Assembly (NCBI GenBank): GCA_910580195.1
Contig: CAJTWA010000006.1
Location: 1 to 64,000, forward strand
DNA: 64,000 bases
Direction: 5' to 3'
Origin: an uncultured Lachnospiraceae bacterium
GTDB lineage: Bacteria; Bacillota; Clostridia; Lachnospirales; Lachnospiraceae
The notes beneath the pieces are model-generated. The model was not told where the DNA came from. It was given only the letters and a program-made list of their open reading frames with translations, and did no database searches. Made by a program: the position numbers and the translations under genes. Of this stretch, positions 25,463-34,000 are shown piece after piece; position 1 is the first letter of the stretch, and each line of letters begins with the position of its first letter.

Positions 25463-25709
25463 ATGTCAGATTTTGATGTAAAGGAAAAACGTTTTGAACA
25501 GGATATAGAAGAATATCTTATTACCGGCATTTAATCAAGGGAGCAACGGCTCAGGGCGAGTCGGGGGAAAAGGAAATCCTATCACTGAAAACGGATACGG
25601 CACAGCGTATCTTTGGCAGAATGTTCTCTGCAAAGAGCGTTTGCTTGAAATCCTGAATAAGTATCTTCATCTAAAGGCAGAACGGGAAAAGCGGATAGTG
25701 ATTCATTAA
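25463..25709 (+). pseudogene. hsdR remnant (type I restriction subunit, internally deleted)
   Basis: A clean ribosome binding site (GAGGAGG) and ATG open MSDFDVKEKRFEQDIEEYL, an HsdR-type N-terminus that stops after 23 codons. About 100 bp later, in open frame, GYGTAYLWQNVLCKERLLEI and a short tail ending at 25709 match a later part of HsdR. Most of the ~1000-residue gene is gone. This is family recognition by eye. Confidence 0.6.
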
Positions 25710-25782
25710 GAATAGGTGCAGCTAATCGTATTGTGCAATTGTTGAATAAGCAACGTTATAGCAATAATGAGAATTGTGTTAA

Positions 25783-26231
25783 TATGAATCTGATATAGAA
25801 ACGAAAAAAATCTATGTTTTAAATTTAGCAGAAGAAAATACAGCTGTATCTATTGCGTTGGAACGTAGGGAACATGAAACTTATATCTTGCCCTTTGCAG
25901 GACAGCAGCCAAAATTGTTCTGTGATTTTCCTTTAAAAGGAAAACGTAAAATCCCGATGGCCTTAAAAGCATATCAGATTCTGAAAAAACAAAAACTCTG
26001 GAAAGCTGAAATTGAAGCCAAAGGAAAGAAAGCTCCAGAGGGATTTGGAGGCTTGGTAGTGGCATGAACCCAAAAACAGCGCAAGTTCTCTTAGGACATT
26101 CAAGCGTCAATATCACAATGAACCTGTACTGCCATGTGACGGAAGGCACGCTCATATCTGAAATGAGCAAATTTGAAGCAGAAGAACCTGAAAAAGGCGT
26201 CAATCGCCAAAGTGGTGTAAAAGTGGTGTAA
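25783..26231 (+). pseudogene. fused remnants: sacsin-like ATPase piece and tyrosine integrase C-terminus
   Basis: The frame from ~25783 reads LNLAEENTAVSIALERRE and QPKLFCDFPL, which resembles sacsin-type HSP90-like ATP-binding proteins of Firmicutes. It switches without a stop into KKQKLWKAEIEAKGKKAPEG, typical of tyrosine integrases, and ends at 26067. A -1 shift at 26064 opens MNPKTAQVLLGHSSVNITMN, the integrase C-terminus with the LGH motif and the catalytic Tyr in NLYCHV. A deletion and a frameshift have merged two unrelated dead genes. Confidence 0.6.
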
Positions 26232-26373
26232 TTTCTAAAAATCAACTTCATAAATCCTTATTTTTCAAGGAAACTTCCCCACAATTAACATTTCTCAAAC
26301 AAAACCCAAACATTACAAAAACAATCAACTGTTATCCTGTATTTATAAAATAAAAGAAAGGGAGATTGAAGAC

Positions 26374-26760
26374 ATGGCAAAATCAAAGCTGGTGGAGGCA
26401 AATGAAAAAATTGCAGAAGGAGTAGCCGGTGGCTATAAGAAGATTGAAGAAGGCGTGGTTGGCGGCTATAAGAAGATTGAAGAGGGCGTGGTCGGCGGTT
26501 ACAGGAAAATCGAAGAGAGCGCAGTGGGAGGATTCCAAAAGATAGCCGATAAGTTCGTGGGCAATTTCCTCACAAAAGAAGGGGAATCCGTAGAAGAGGC
26601 AAAGGAACGGATGGCGGCTGAACAGAAAGAAAGAGAAGAAAAGAACGCTGCCGGACGGAAGGAACGTGAGCAGAAGCAGAAAGAGGCAGCAAAGGAGAGC
26701 CAGCAGAAAGAGGAAGCCGCCAGACTGGAAGCAAGAAGGAAGGCAGGGATTGAAAGATGA
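26374..26760 (+). CDS. small repeat/coiled-coil protein (GGYKKIEEGVV repeats)
   Basis: 128-residue cytosolic protein. Residues ~15-60 are four copies of an 11-residue unit (GGYKKIEEGVV and variants), an amphipathic helical periodicity. Then a VGNFLTKEGESVEEAKERM block occurs that recurs in many small Firmicute proteins, and the C-terminal half is a highly charged Glu/Lys/Gln coiled coil. Function unknown. It overlaps the following membrane-protein gene by 4 nt (ATGA), so the two probably act together. Confidence 0.75.
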   Translation: MAKSKLVEANEKIAEGVAGGYKKIEEGVVGGYKKIEEGVVGGYRKIEESAVGGFQKIADKFVGNFLTKEGESVEEAKERMAAEQKEREEKNAAGRKEREQKQKEAAKESQQKEEAARLEARRKAGIER

Positions 26761-27125
26761 AAAAGAGTACATTTGTGGCAATGATTCTGGGAACTATCGG
26801 GGGAATTCTATTTGCACTTGGGATGTGCATGGCTTTGATACCAGAGTGGGATGCGTTTTGGCCGGGCGTCATTATGGGCGTAATCGGGGCAGCAGTGCTT
26901 CTAACCATGGTGCTTGTATGGAGGAGGATGGAAAACAAGGCTCCGGCCAAACTGTCCGGTAAGGCAATCGGCGCAGCCCTGATTGGCATTGCCGGGGCAT
27001 TGCTGTTCGGCGTTGGCATGTGCCTGTCAATGGTATGGAGCCATATGGTAGCCGGCATCATAGCCGGCATAGTGGGAATTGTAGTCCTTCTTTGCCTGAT
27101 TCCTTTTCTAAAAGGGTTAAAGTAA
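26757..27125 (+). CDS. small four-helix membrane protein
   Basis: 122 residues with four strongly hydrophobic segments arranged as an internal duplication: each half reads roughly GTIGGILFALGMCMAL followed by VIMGVIGAAVLL, and again GIAGALLFGVGMCLSM followed by IIAGIVGIVVLL. No catalytic motif is seen. It is translationally coupled to the repeat protein upstream and followed by a terminator. Confidence 0.75.
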   Translation: MKKSTFVAMILGTIGGILFALGMCMALIPEWDAFWPGVIMGVIGAAVLLTMVLVWRRMENKAPAKLSGKAIGAALIGIAGALLFGVGMCLSMVWSHMVAGIIAGIVGIVVLLCLIPFLKGLK

Positions 27126-27137
27126 CCGGAATTTGAG

Positions 27138-27174
27138 GTGTGCGGTGGAAACAGCAAATTTGCCGCACACTTTT
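27138..27174 (+). terminator. intrinsic terminator of the 26374-27125 pair
   Basis: An 8-bp stem GTGTGCGG/CCGCACAC with an inner CAAATTTG palindrome is followed by TTTT, 13 bp after the stop codon. Confidence 0.75.
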
Positions 27175-27175
27175 G

Positions 27176-27355
27176 TTCTCTTATAGGAAAGACCGTGCCA
27201 CTGTAAAGTGCTAAAGTTTATGTCTTTCCTATAAGAGAAAGCCCTCCGGGCAGGAGGCGCACTCGCACGAAGGGTATTATGTCGCTAAGGCGACCGTGCT
27301 CGGCGCGCAAAGTGTCCAAGCCCCTCAAGATTGAGGGGTTAGGGGAGTTGAAGTG
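27176..27355. repeat. cluster of inverted repeats (structured intergenic element)
   Basis: Perfect 18-nt inverted repeats lie at 27176-27193 and 27222-27239. Next comes a stretch with nested stems (GTCGC-taag-GCGAC inside flanking GCAC/GTGC arms, ~27258-27310). Two further palindromes follow, CCCCTCAA-ga-TTGAGGGG and AAGTGGGC-tt-GCCCACTT. No open frame is present. It looks like the nested ends of one or more small mobile or RNA elements. Confidence 0.55.
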
Positions 27356-27478
27356 GGCTTGCCCACTTTGTTCTCCTTTGCCTGAAAATTAACATTTCTG
27401 AAACAAAACCCTAACAAAATACAAACAGAAACATGATATATGTTAAAATAATGAAGTACGAAAGTGTGGAGGTGCGGT

Positions 27479-28402
27479 ATGGGCCTGGAACGGATGAAAA
27501 AAATATTGAAAAAAGCAGCCAAAAAAGTTTTCTTCCTGCCGCCTGTCCCCACCTTACTGATTTCGGTTCCGTCCTATATGCTTGTGGTTTATGCGCTGGC
27601 GGGGAAAAACGTGGAGCCGGCCATTGCATATGCCGCGTATTTTTTATCTGCATACGCATTAGCCATTACAGTAACGGGAATTACAGGCGCCGTGGGTTTT
27701 GTGCGGCAGGGAATTGATAAATACCCCCTTGTAAGGAAAATGCTGGGCATCCCGTTTGTCAGCAAATATCTGAAAGAAGCAATGTTCCGGACGGAGGCGT
27801 CCTTGTATCAGGGATTCGTTATCAACCTTTTGTATGCAGGCATAAAACTGTTTTCGGGAATCCTTTACAGCTCCATATGGTTTGTGACGCTGGCAGTGTA
27901 TTATATCCTGCTGGCCCTCATGCGTGCCTCGCTCCTCCATTGTGTGAGGAGGGGCAAAAAGGATCGGGTTTTGGAATGGCGCAGGCACCGTCTGTGCGGG
28001 ATTATCCTGCTGTTTATGAATGTGGCGTTGGCGGGGATTGTTATTCTGGTGGTACACGAGAACAGCGGGTTCGAATATCCCGGAATGTTGATTTATGTTA
28101 TGGCGGTGTACACATTTTACGCAGCCATCACGGCTGTCCGGAATGTGGTAAGGTTCCGGAAATACGGAAGCCCCGTCATGTCTGCGGCAAAGGCAATCAG
28201 CCTGACGGCGGCGCTGGTTTCCGTGCTTTCTCTGGAAACAGCCATGCTGACGCAGTTCGGCGCTGCGGATGACCCCATGTTCCGCCGGATTATGACGGCC
28301 TTTACAGGGGCGGGAATCAGCATGATTGTACTTGGGATGGCGGTGTTTATGATTGTAAAGAGCTGCCATGAAATAACTTCCAATTTAGGCAAGCCAAAAT
28401 GA
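27479..28402 (+). CDS. polytopic membrane protein of unknown function, upstream of a two-component system
   Basis: 307 residues with an N-terminal basic patch (KKILKKAAKKVFF) and about seven hydrophobic segments. I recognise no family signature. The ATG at 27479 is 6 nt after GGAGG, so the longer frame from 27464 is rejected. It precedes the response regulator by 76 bp on the same strand and may be part of the same transcript, either as a target or as an accessory sensor. Confidence 0.7.
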   Translation: MGLERMKKILKKAAKKVFFLPPVPTLLISVPSYMLVVYALAGKNVEPAIAYAAYFLSAYALAITVTGITGAVGFVRQGIDKYPLVRKMLGIPFVSKYLKEAMFRTEASLYQGFVINLLYAGIKLFSGILYSSIWFVTLAVYYILLALMRASLLHCVRRGKKDRVLEWRRHRLCGIILLFMNVALAGIVILVVHENSGFEYPGMLIYVMAVYTFYAAITAVRNVVRFRKYGSPVMSAAKAISLTAALVSVLSLETAMLTQFGAADDPMFRRIMTAFTGAGISMIVLGMAVFMIVKSCHEITSNLGKPK

Positions 28403-28478
28403 AAGTTTATGCCATGGCGGCCCTTAAGGCCAGACAAAGCAGATGGAATATATCAGGCAGGAAAAGGAGATGCAGCAT

Positions 28479-29150
28479 ATGATTAATATTCTTGTAGTGG
28501 AAGATGATAAAAGATTGAACCAAGCGGTATGCACTTACTTAAATGACAGCGGGTTCCGTGCAAAGGGGTGCATGGGCGCAAAGGAGGCTTATGACGAACT
28601 GTACCGCAATATGTATGAACTGATTATCTCTGACATTATGATGCCGGAGATTGACGGGTTTGAATTTGCCCGGACAATAAGGAAAGTAAACCGGACAATC
28701 CCCATCCTGTTCATGTCGGCAAAGGATGACCTGCCCTCCAAACAGAAAGGGTTCCAGCTGGGGATTGATGATTACATGGTAAAGCCCATTGAACTGGATG
28801 AACTCATCCTGCGTGTGAGGGCGCTCCTGCGCAGGGCGAATATTGAGATGGAAAGGAAGATCGCCGTGGGCAACCTGCTGCTGGATGCAGACGGCATGAG
28901 CGCTGAGGTTGACGGGGAGGAAATCAGCCTTACGACGAGGGAGTTCAACATCATTTACAAGCTTTTGTCATACCCGAAAAAGACGTTTTCCAGGGCGCAG
29001 CTCATGGATGAGTTCTGGGGCGTGGAAAGCGATACGAGCCTGCGTGCAGTGGACGTGTATGTGACAAAGCTCAGGGATAAGCTCTCGGCCTGCGACGGGT
29101 TCCAGATTGTGACGGTGCGGGGGCTGGGATATAAGGCGGTGCTGCGATGA
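28479..29150 (+). CDS. OmpR-family response regulator
   Basis: 223 residues: receiver domain with the acidic pocket VVEDD, phosphoacceptor Asp52 in IISDIMMPEIDG and Lys in YMVKPIELDEL, then a winged-helix DNA-binding domain (LTTREFNIIYKLLSYPKKTFSRAQ, VDVYVTKLRDKL, VRGLGYKAV). Start ATG 28479 lies 9 nt after AAGGAG; an in-frame ATG at 28470 is too close. Overlaps the sensor kinase by 4 nt. Confidence 0.92.
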   Translation: MINILVVEDDKRLNQAVCTYLNDSGFRAKGCMGAKEAYDELYRNMYELIISDIMMPEIDGFEFARTIRKVNRTIPILFMSAKDDLPSKQKGFQLGIDDYMVKPIELDELILRVRALLRRANIEMERKIAVGNLLLDADGMSAEVDGEEISLTTREFNIIYKLLSYPKKTFSRAQLMDEFWGVESDTSLRAVDVYVTKLRDKLSACDGFQIVTVRGLGYKAVLR

Positions 29151-30193
29151 AAATAAAAGAGAACCTTTTCCCGCCCTCCCTGTTTGCCATTTATCTGGGA
29201 GTGCTGCTCTTAATGGCCGGCCTCCATACCGGGCTGCTTGTATTTATGGATATGGCCGGCTGGGGGAATCTGGTCCAGACCGTAATTCCCATGGTTTACT
29301 GGGGAATGGTGGCGGTAGGGCTGACGCTGTTTACAAGGAAGAAAATAAGGGATACCTATGAAGGCCCCCTGCACAAAATGGCAGAAGCCACCAAAAAGGT
29401 TTCGGAAGGGGATTTTTCCGTGTATGTCCCTACCATCCATGCGGCGGATAAGCTGGATTATCTGGACGTCATGATTATGGATTTTAACAAGATGGTAGAG
29501 GAGCTGGGAAGCATTGAAACGCTGAAGACGGATTTTATTTCCAATGTGTCCCACGAAATGAAAACGCCCATTGCCGTTATGAAAAACTATGCGGAGCTGC
29601 TTGCGGCAGAGCGGATTGAAGACGGGGCAAGGAGAGAGTATGCGAAAGCCGTGGGAAATGCCGCCACAAGGCTTTCCGAGCTGGTTAGCAATATACTGAA
29701 GCTGAACAAGCTGGAAAGCCAGAAAATTATGCCGGAAGTGGAAAGCTATGATATATGTCGGCAGCTGTGTGAATGTATCCTGCAGTTTGAGGACATATGG
29801 GAGGAAAAAGGGATTGGGCTGGAAACGGAAATCGAGGATGTAGCGATGGTAAAGGCAGATGCGAGCCTGATGGAATTGGTGTGGAACAACCTGATGGGCA
29901 ATGCGTTCAAATTTACGGAGCCGGGGGGAACCGTTACGGTCAGCCAGGCATCGGATGCGGGCAGCATCCGGATTGTAGTGTCCGATACGGGCTGCGGCAT
30001 GAGCCGGGAGAGCATGGGCCATATTTTTGATAAATTTTATCAGGGGGACACTTCCCATTCAAAAGAAGGAAACGGGCTTGGCCTTGCACTGGTAAAGCGG
30101 GTGCTGGAACTGATGGACGGCGATATACAAGTTGTCAGCCAGGAAGGAAAGGGAAGCACCTTTACGGTCACGCTGCCAGCGGCAGGGATTTGA
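29147..30193 (+). CDS. sensor histidine kinase with intramembrane-type sensor
   Basis: 348 residues: two N-terminal transmembrane helices joined by a loop of only ~15 residues, a HAMP-like linker (PLHKMAEATKKVSEGDFSVY), the H-box NVSHEMKTPIAVM, N-box NNLMGNAFKF, G1 DTGCGMS and G2 GNGLGLALVK. The near absence of an extracellular domain suggests sensing in the membrane or through a partner, possibly the membrane proteins encoded on either side. Pairs with the regulator upstream. Confidence 0.92.
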   Translation: MKIKENLFPPSLFAIYLGVLLLMAGLHTGLLVFMDMAGWGNLVQTVIPMVYWGMVAVGLTLFTRKKIRDTYEGPLHKMAEATKKVSEGDFSVYVPTIHAADKLDYLDVMIMDFNKMVEELGSIETLKTDFISNVSHEMKTPIAVMKNYAELLAAERIEDGARREYAKAVGNAATRLSELVSNILKLNKLESQKIMPEVESYDICRQLCECILQFEDIWEEKGIGLETEIEDVAMVKADASLMELVWNNLMGNAFKFTEPGGTVTVSQASDAGSIRIVVSDTGCGMSRESMGHIFDKFYQGDTSHSKEGNGLGLALVKRVLELMDGDIQVVSQEGKGSTFTVTLPAAGI

Positions 30194-30771
30194 TGGATAA
30201 GAGGAGGCAGATGGATATGGATGGTACAGGCAGAGGGCAGAAAAGCTTTGTGGGATATGAATATAAGGAGATTGTTGCGGAGGGCAGCAGGCTGAATTTT
30301 CTGCTTGACGGGTATGAAAGCTTCGGGTGGGAGGAAGACGGCAGGCTGGCAGAAAGCGCTACGGCCAGAAGCACGGCCCTGCAGCAGAGGACGGCACTAC
30401 GGATGAAGCGGAACCGGAAGATTGCCAACAAGGTGGAGCTGACAAGGCTTGAGCGGAATTTTGAGGCATGCGTGGATGAAATCGGGAAACTGGAAAAGGC
30501 GAAAACCTCTTTGGCGGCAATGTATGCAATCATAGTTGGCGTCATTGGCACAGCGTTCATGGCCGGCTCTGTCTTTGCAGTGACGGCACAGCCGCCGAAT
30601 TACATTTTGTGCATCCTGCTTGCTGTGCCGGGATTTCTGGGATGGCTCTTTCCGCATTTTCTTTATAAGAAGATTGCAGGAAAGCAGACGGAAAAAATTA
30701 CGCCGCTGATTGAAGCGAAATATGACGAAATCTATGAGATCTGCGAGAAAGGGAACAAGCTGTTATATTAA
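30193..30771 (+). CDS. two-helix membrane protein coupled to the kinase
   Basis: About 192 residues. A soluble, charged N-terminal part including a coiled coil (LTRLERNFEACVDEIGKLEKAK) precedes two transmembrane helices (MYAIIVGVIGTAFMAGSVF; ILCILLAVPGFLGWLF), and a short cytoplasmic tail follows. The ATG at 30193 overlaps the kinase stop codon, but a better ribosome binding site (GAGGAGG) serves ATGs at 30211 or 30217. No family recognised; co-transcription with the two-component system suggests an accessory or target role. Confidence 0.7.
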   Translation: MDKRRQMDMDGTGRGQKSFVGYEYKEIVAEGSRLNFLLDGYESFGWEEDGRLAESATARSTALQQRTALRMKRNRKIANKVELTRLERNFEACVDEIGKLEKAKTSLAAMYAIIVGVIGTAFMAGSVFAVTAQPPNYILCILLAVPGFLGWLFPHFLYKKIAGKQTEKITPLIEAKYDEIYEICEKGNKLLY

Positions 30772-30815
30772 GGGCATACATCGGATAAGATATGGACCTT
30801 TTTCAAAGCAGGATG

Positions 30816-30852
30816 AAAACAGCCTGAAGCATATGGGCTTTGGGCTGTTTTT
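30816..30852 (+). terminator. intrinsic terminator after the two-component operon
   Basis: AAAACAGCC pairs with GGCTGTTTT across an 18-nt loop, followed by further T residues; ~45 bp past the last stop codon. Confidence 0.7.
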
Positions 30853-31023
30853 CCGTGTCCCCGTATGCAGAAAAATGATGGATAGGAAAAAGAAAAGTAC
30901 CGGTATTCGAGGATTGGCAACTAAAAATCTTCCGCATACTCCTGCTTTTGCTGATTGCAGCCAGTATGCGGAATATGGATTTCCTGTCAGGAGCCTTCCT
31001 TTGAGTCTGGGAGGAGATTCGGT

Positions 31024-34000
31024 TTATGTGAATAATACTCCGCCATTCTGGAGTATTATTTCCTCTGTTGCGCTGTCCATTTTGGCATTTCTAAAACTAC
31101 ACCCATGAATGGAGATGCCCGGTGTATAAAATATTCCTTCCTTGCATTTGCCGCTCCTAACCTCTATTGGCACGAGATGGTAATTTTCCATGCATCCAAC
31201 TAGGATCTCGTCTGTCCACGGTACAGCAAAGTCCCAGTAACCGTGGCTTTCGGATTCTCCCATATTGCGTTTAAAATCCTTCTTCAGGATTTGGTATGTA
31301 AGTGTTTTCAGGTCTTTCTGGTAAGAAAGCCTCAAAGTGTCTTCCGTCAGAACCGCCTCATCCATGTCGTCAGACAGGTACATGTAGGTGTATTTACTGT
31401 GCATGCTCCGGTATCGGTTAGCAAGTGCCTTGGTATGGCGGACATATATCTTTCTTTGCGGTTCAAAATGTTTTTTGAACATGGCAGGATGGCCGTTTTC
31501 CAGACGGTAACATTCCGGGTTGAGGATATTATGTAGTTCCGGAAGTTCTTCCAGAAAAAATCCTTCTGTGATCCAGCAGGTCTGGAAACCGGATTCATCG
31601 TGGGGGCCTTCTTCACCTAGGTCGCCATTCCGGTATATGAAATACTGAGACTGTATCTCGTCCAATTCCGGAATGATGTAATACCATTGGTGTTGGTAGG
31701 AAATTTCTCCGTCACTTCCTGTCCTCAAGTAATAATCACAACGTGTTTTTACCCTTGGTCCTTCAAGCTGGGAATGTTGGGTAGCGCCTACCTCTATTTC
31801 ATCGCCTCGGTAAGTTCCAGACAGAAGCCGCTCGTTGCTGCCTGATGCAGTAACTGTCTGAAGCTTGTCATTTGTTATGCCATATTCCACGCAACGGTAC
31901 TGCGTAGTCAGCAACAGCCATTCTCCGTCTTTGGAGAAGCACATTGTTTCGATTGTTTCACCTTTGTGCAGTGCGGAAAATACGGCTCGCTGTTCACCGG
32001 TAGCTGGATGCAGGAGAATTGCTTTTTCGTGGTCTGGCCTTGTGAATACCAGAGCGACGAAGCAGGAGATATTGTCATAGCAGCAGTTCCCGATAAGATA
32101 TCCAGGTTCATGAAAGCAGAGCTGGTTCTGCAGATGTAGTGGTTCACCGCCAAAAATAGAGATACAGTTTGTACGGTGGACAAGGGCAAGCTGGTTTGTT
32201 TTGTTCAGCCTAAAAAAGTCAACACAGTCATAGAACACCGTATTATAGCGCAGGGTTAGCGCATCATTTTCTGCATCCCACTCATAGGTGTTTGTGTCAT
32301 TGCCCACGATGAAGCGGTGGTTGGCCGGCGCAACATAAGGTTTAAACATCAGTTCGCCGCCAAGGTCAGAATTTGGGATTAGTTTCTCAATGCCTGAAAC
32401 TGGATATTTCATGAGGATACTGTTGCCTTCGATGGCATCAATGTCCACGCTAAAACAGATGTCCGGATACATAACATAGAATACGTCCGGGTTTTCCTTG
32501 CTTTGGTGAAAAGCGGCGGGCTGTGTGTCACTTAAATCCGTCAGCTCTGTTAAAATAGGTGTGGCCTGCATAGATGCACAGTCAAAAAGTTCAATACGCA
32601 TATTTGTGTAATCAAACAGCAGAAAAGCATTTCTGTCTGGGATGAACAGCGTGCATGGTGATTCGCCCGGCACCCCGCAGTATCCATGCAGGTCTGTTAT
32701 TTGGCCGGTTACTGGGTCAAGCCGGTTTATCTGGCATGGGATTTCTCCGGCATAGCTGTCACATTCTTCGCTTTCTTCCTCGTAGAAACCTTCTTCATTC
32801 TCCCAGTAATAGTCTTCGATGTCTTCTTGGTAGACGTCATATTCCGCGGTATGGATATATACGGCGCTGTCAATGCTTGCGGAATACAGATCTGTCTGCT
32901 TCATAAAATCACATGTGTGGCAGTAGGCTATTTCCTGTGTTTCTATATTAAAACCATACACTTTTTTACGGTCGCAGAGCGCAATCAGGCCTTTTGAGTC
33001 TTCTGTAAAGCCGAAGAATGTGAGTAAGCTGTGTGTCCCATCCGGAATAAGCTGTGCAGCCTGTTTTGTTGGCTGGGACAGGTCAAACAAATTAATATAA
33101 ATGTTCGGTTGGCAAGACGGCTCGTCTTGGACTTTCACGGCAAGCCAGTGCCCATCGTTGGATACTTTTATGAAGCCCTTGCGCGAGAAATCAGCTGTTC
33201 CTAGGGGATTTGGTGATTCTAGGCTGTATTCCAGCATCCCAGAGCGGCTGTCCCAGCATTTAATGATTCCCATGTCGTCTATCGTGAAGCATTGGTTTTT
33301 GCAGTAGAGGTATTCCATGATGCTGTCCATATGCCCTTCTGGATCAAAGGTTTCAACGGACAGGCATGAGCCGTCAAATTTAGCAGCCAGCGTCCTCGTT
33401 CTTCCTAGGCGGCTGCATGTAATCCCAAACAGGCTGAAGCAGGAAAGGTCAAGGCGGCTTAAGTCCAGCCCTGAGAAATCCTTCCTCCCAGTAAGGATGG
33501 CAGAGAGAATGTTCCGTAAGATATGGCGAGTGTCTATGTTGGAACTTCCAAGGATTCTGCAGTAATCCAATGCCGCAGACAAAACTTTCTGTGCATCGTA
33601 TTTTTGAGGTGAAAGCATCCAGTTTCCGGTATTCCTGTTGAAAACAGGCCGGTTTCTATGTTCCATCAGAATCTCACTGATGAACGAAACCTTGCCCGTC
33701 TGCCAGTAGGATATATTCAGGAAATTATGGAATGTGCAGCCATTTGCATCTGTGGGGGCAAACTGGCCCGCATCGATACATTGAAGCATAGAGAGCAGCT
33801 GCACGTCCCACATTGCGGAAAAGTAATCCCTGAAATGGTGATGGCAGAACGAGTTGCGTATGCGGTCAGCAAAATTCCCTTCGTTCACTTTGTACTGGTA
33901 AATGATTCCGAGGTAGTCAAACATGCAGGACATGATTTCATCCACAAGTATATCCCCTGACGGCGAATAGAAAGAGGAATGTACAGAAAGCAGCATATTT

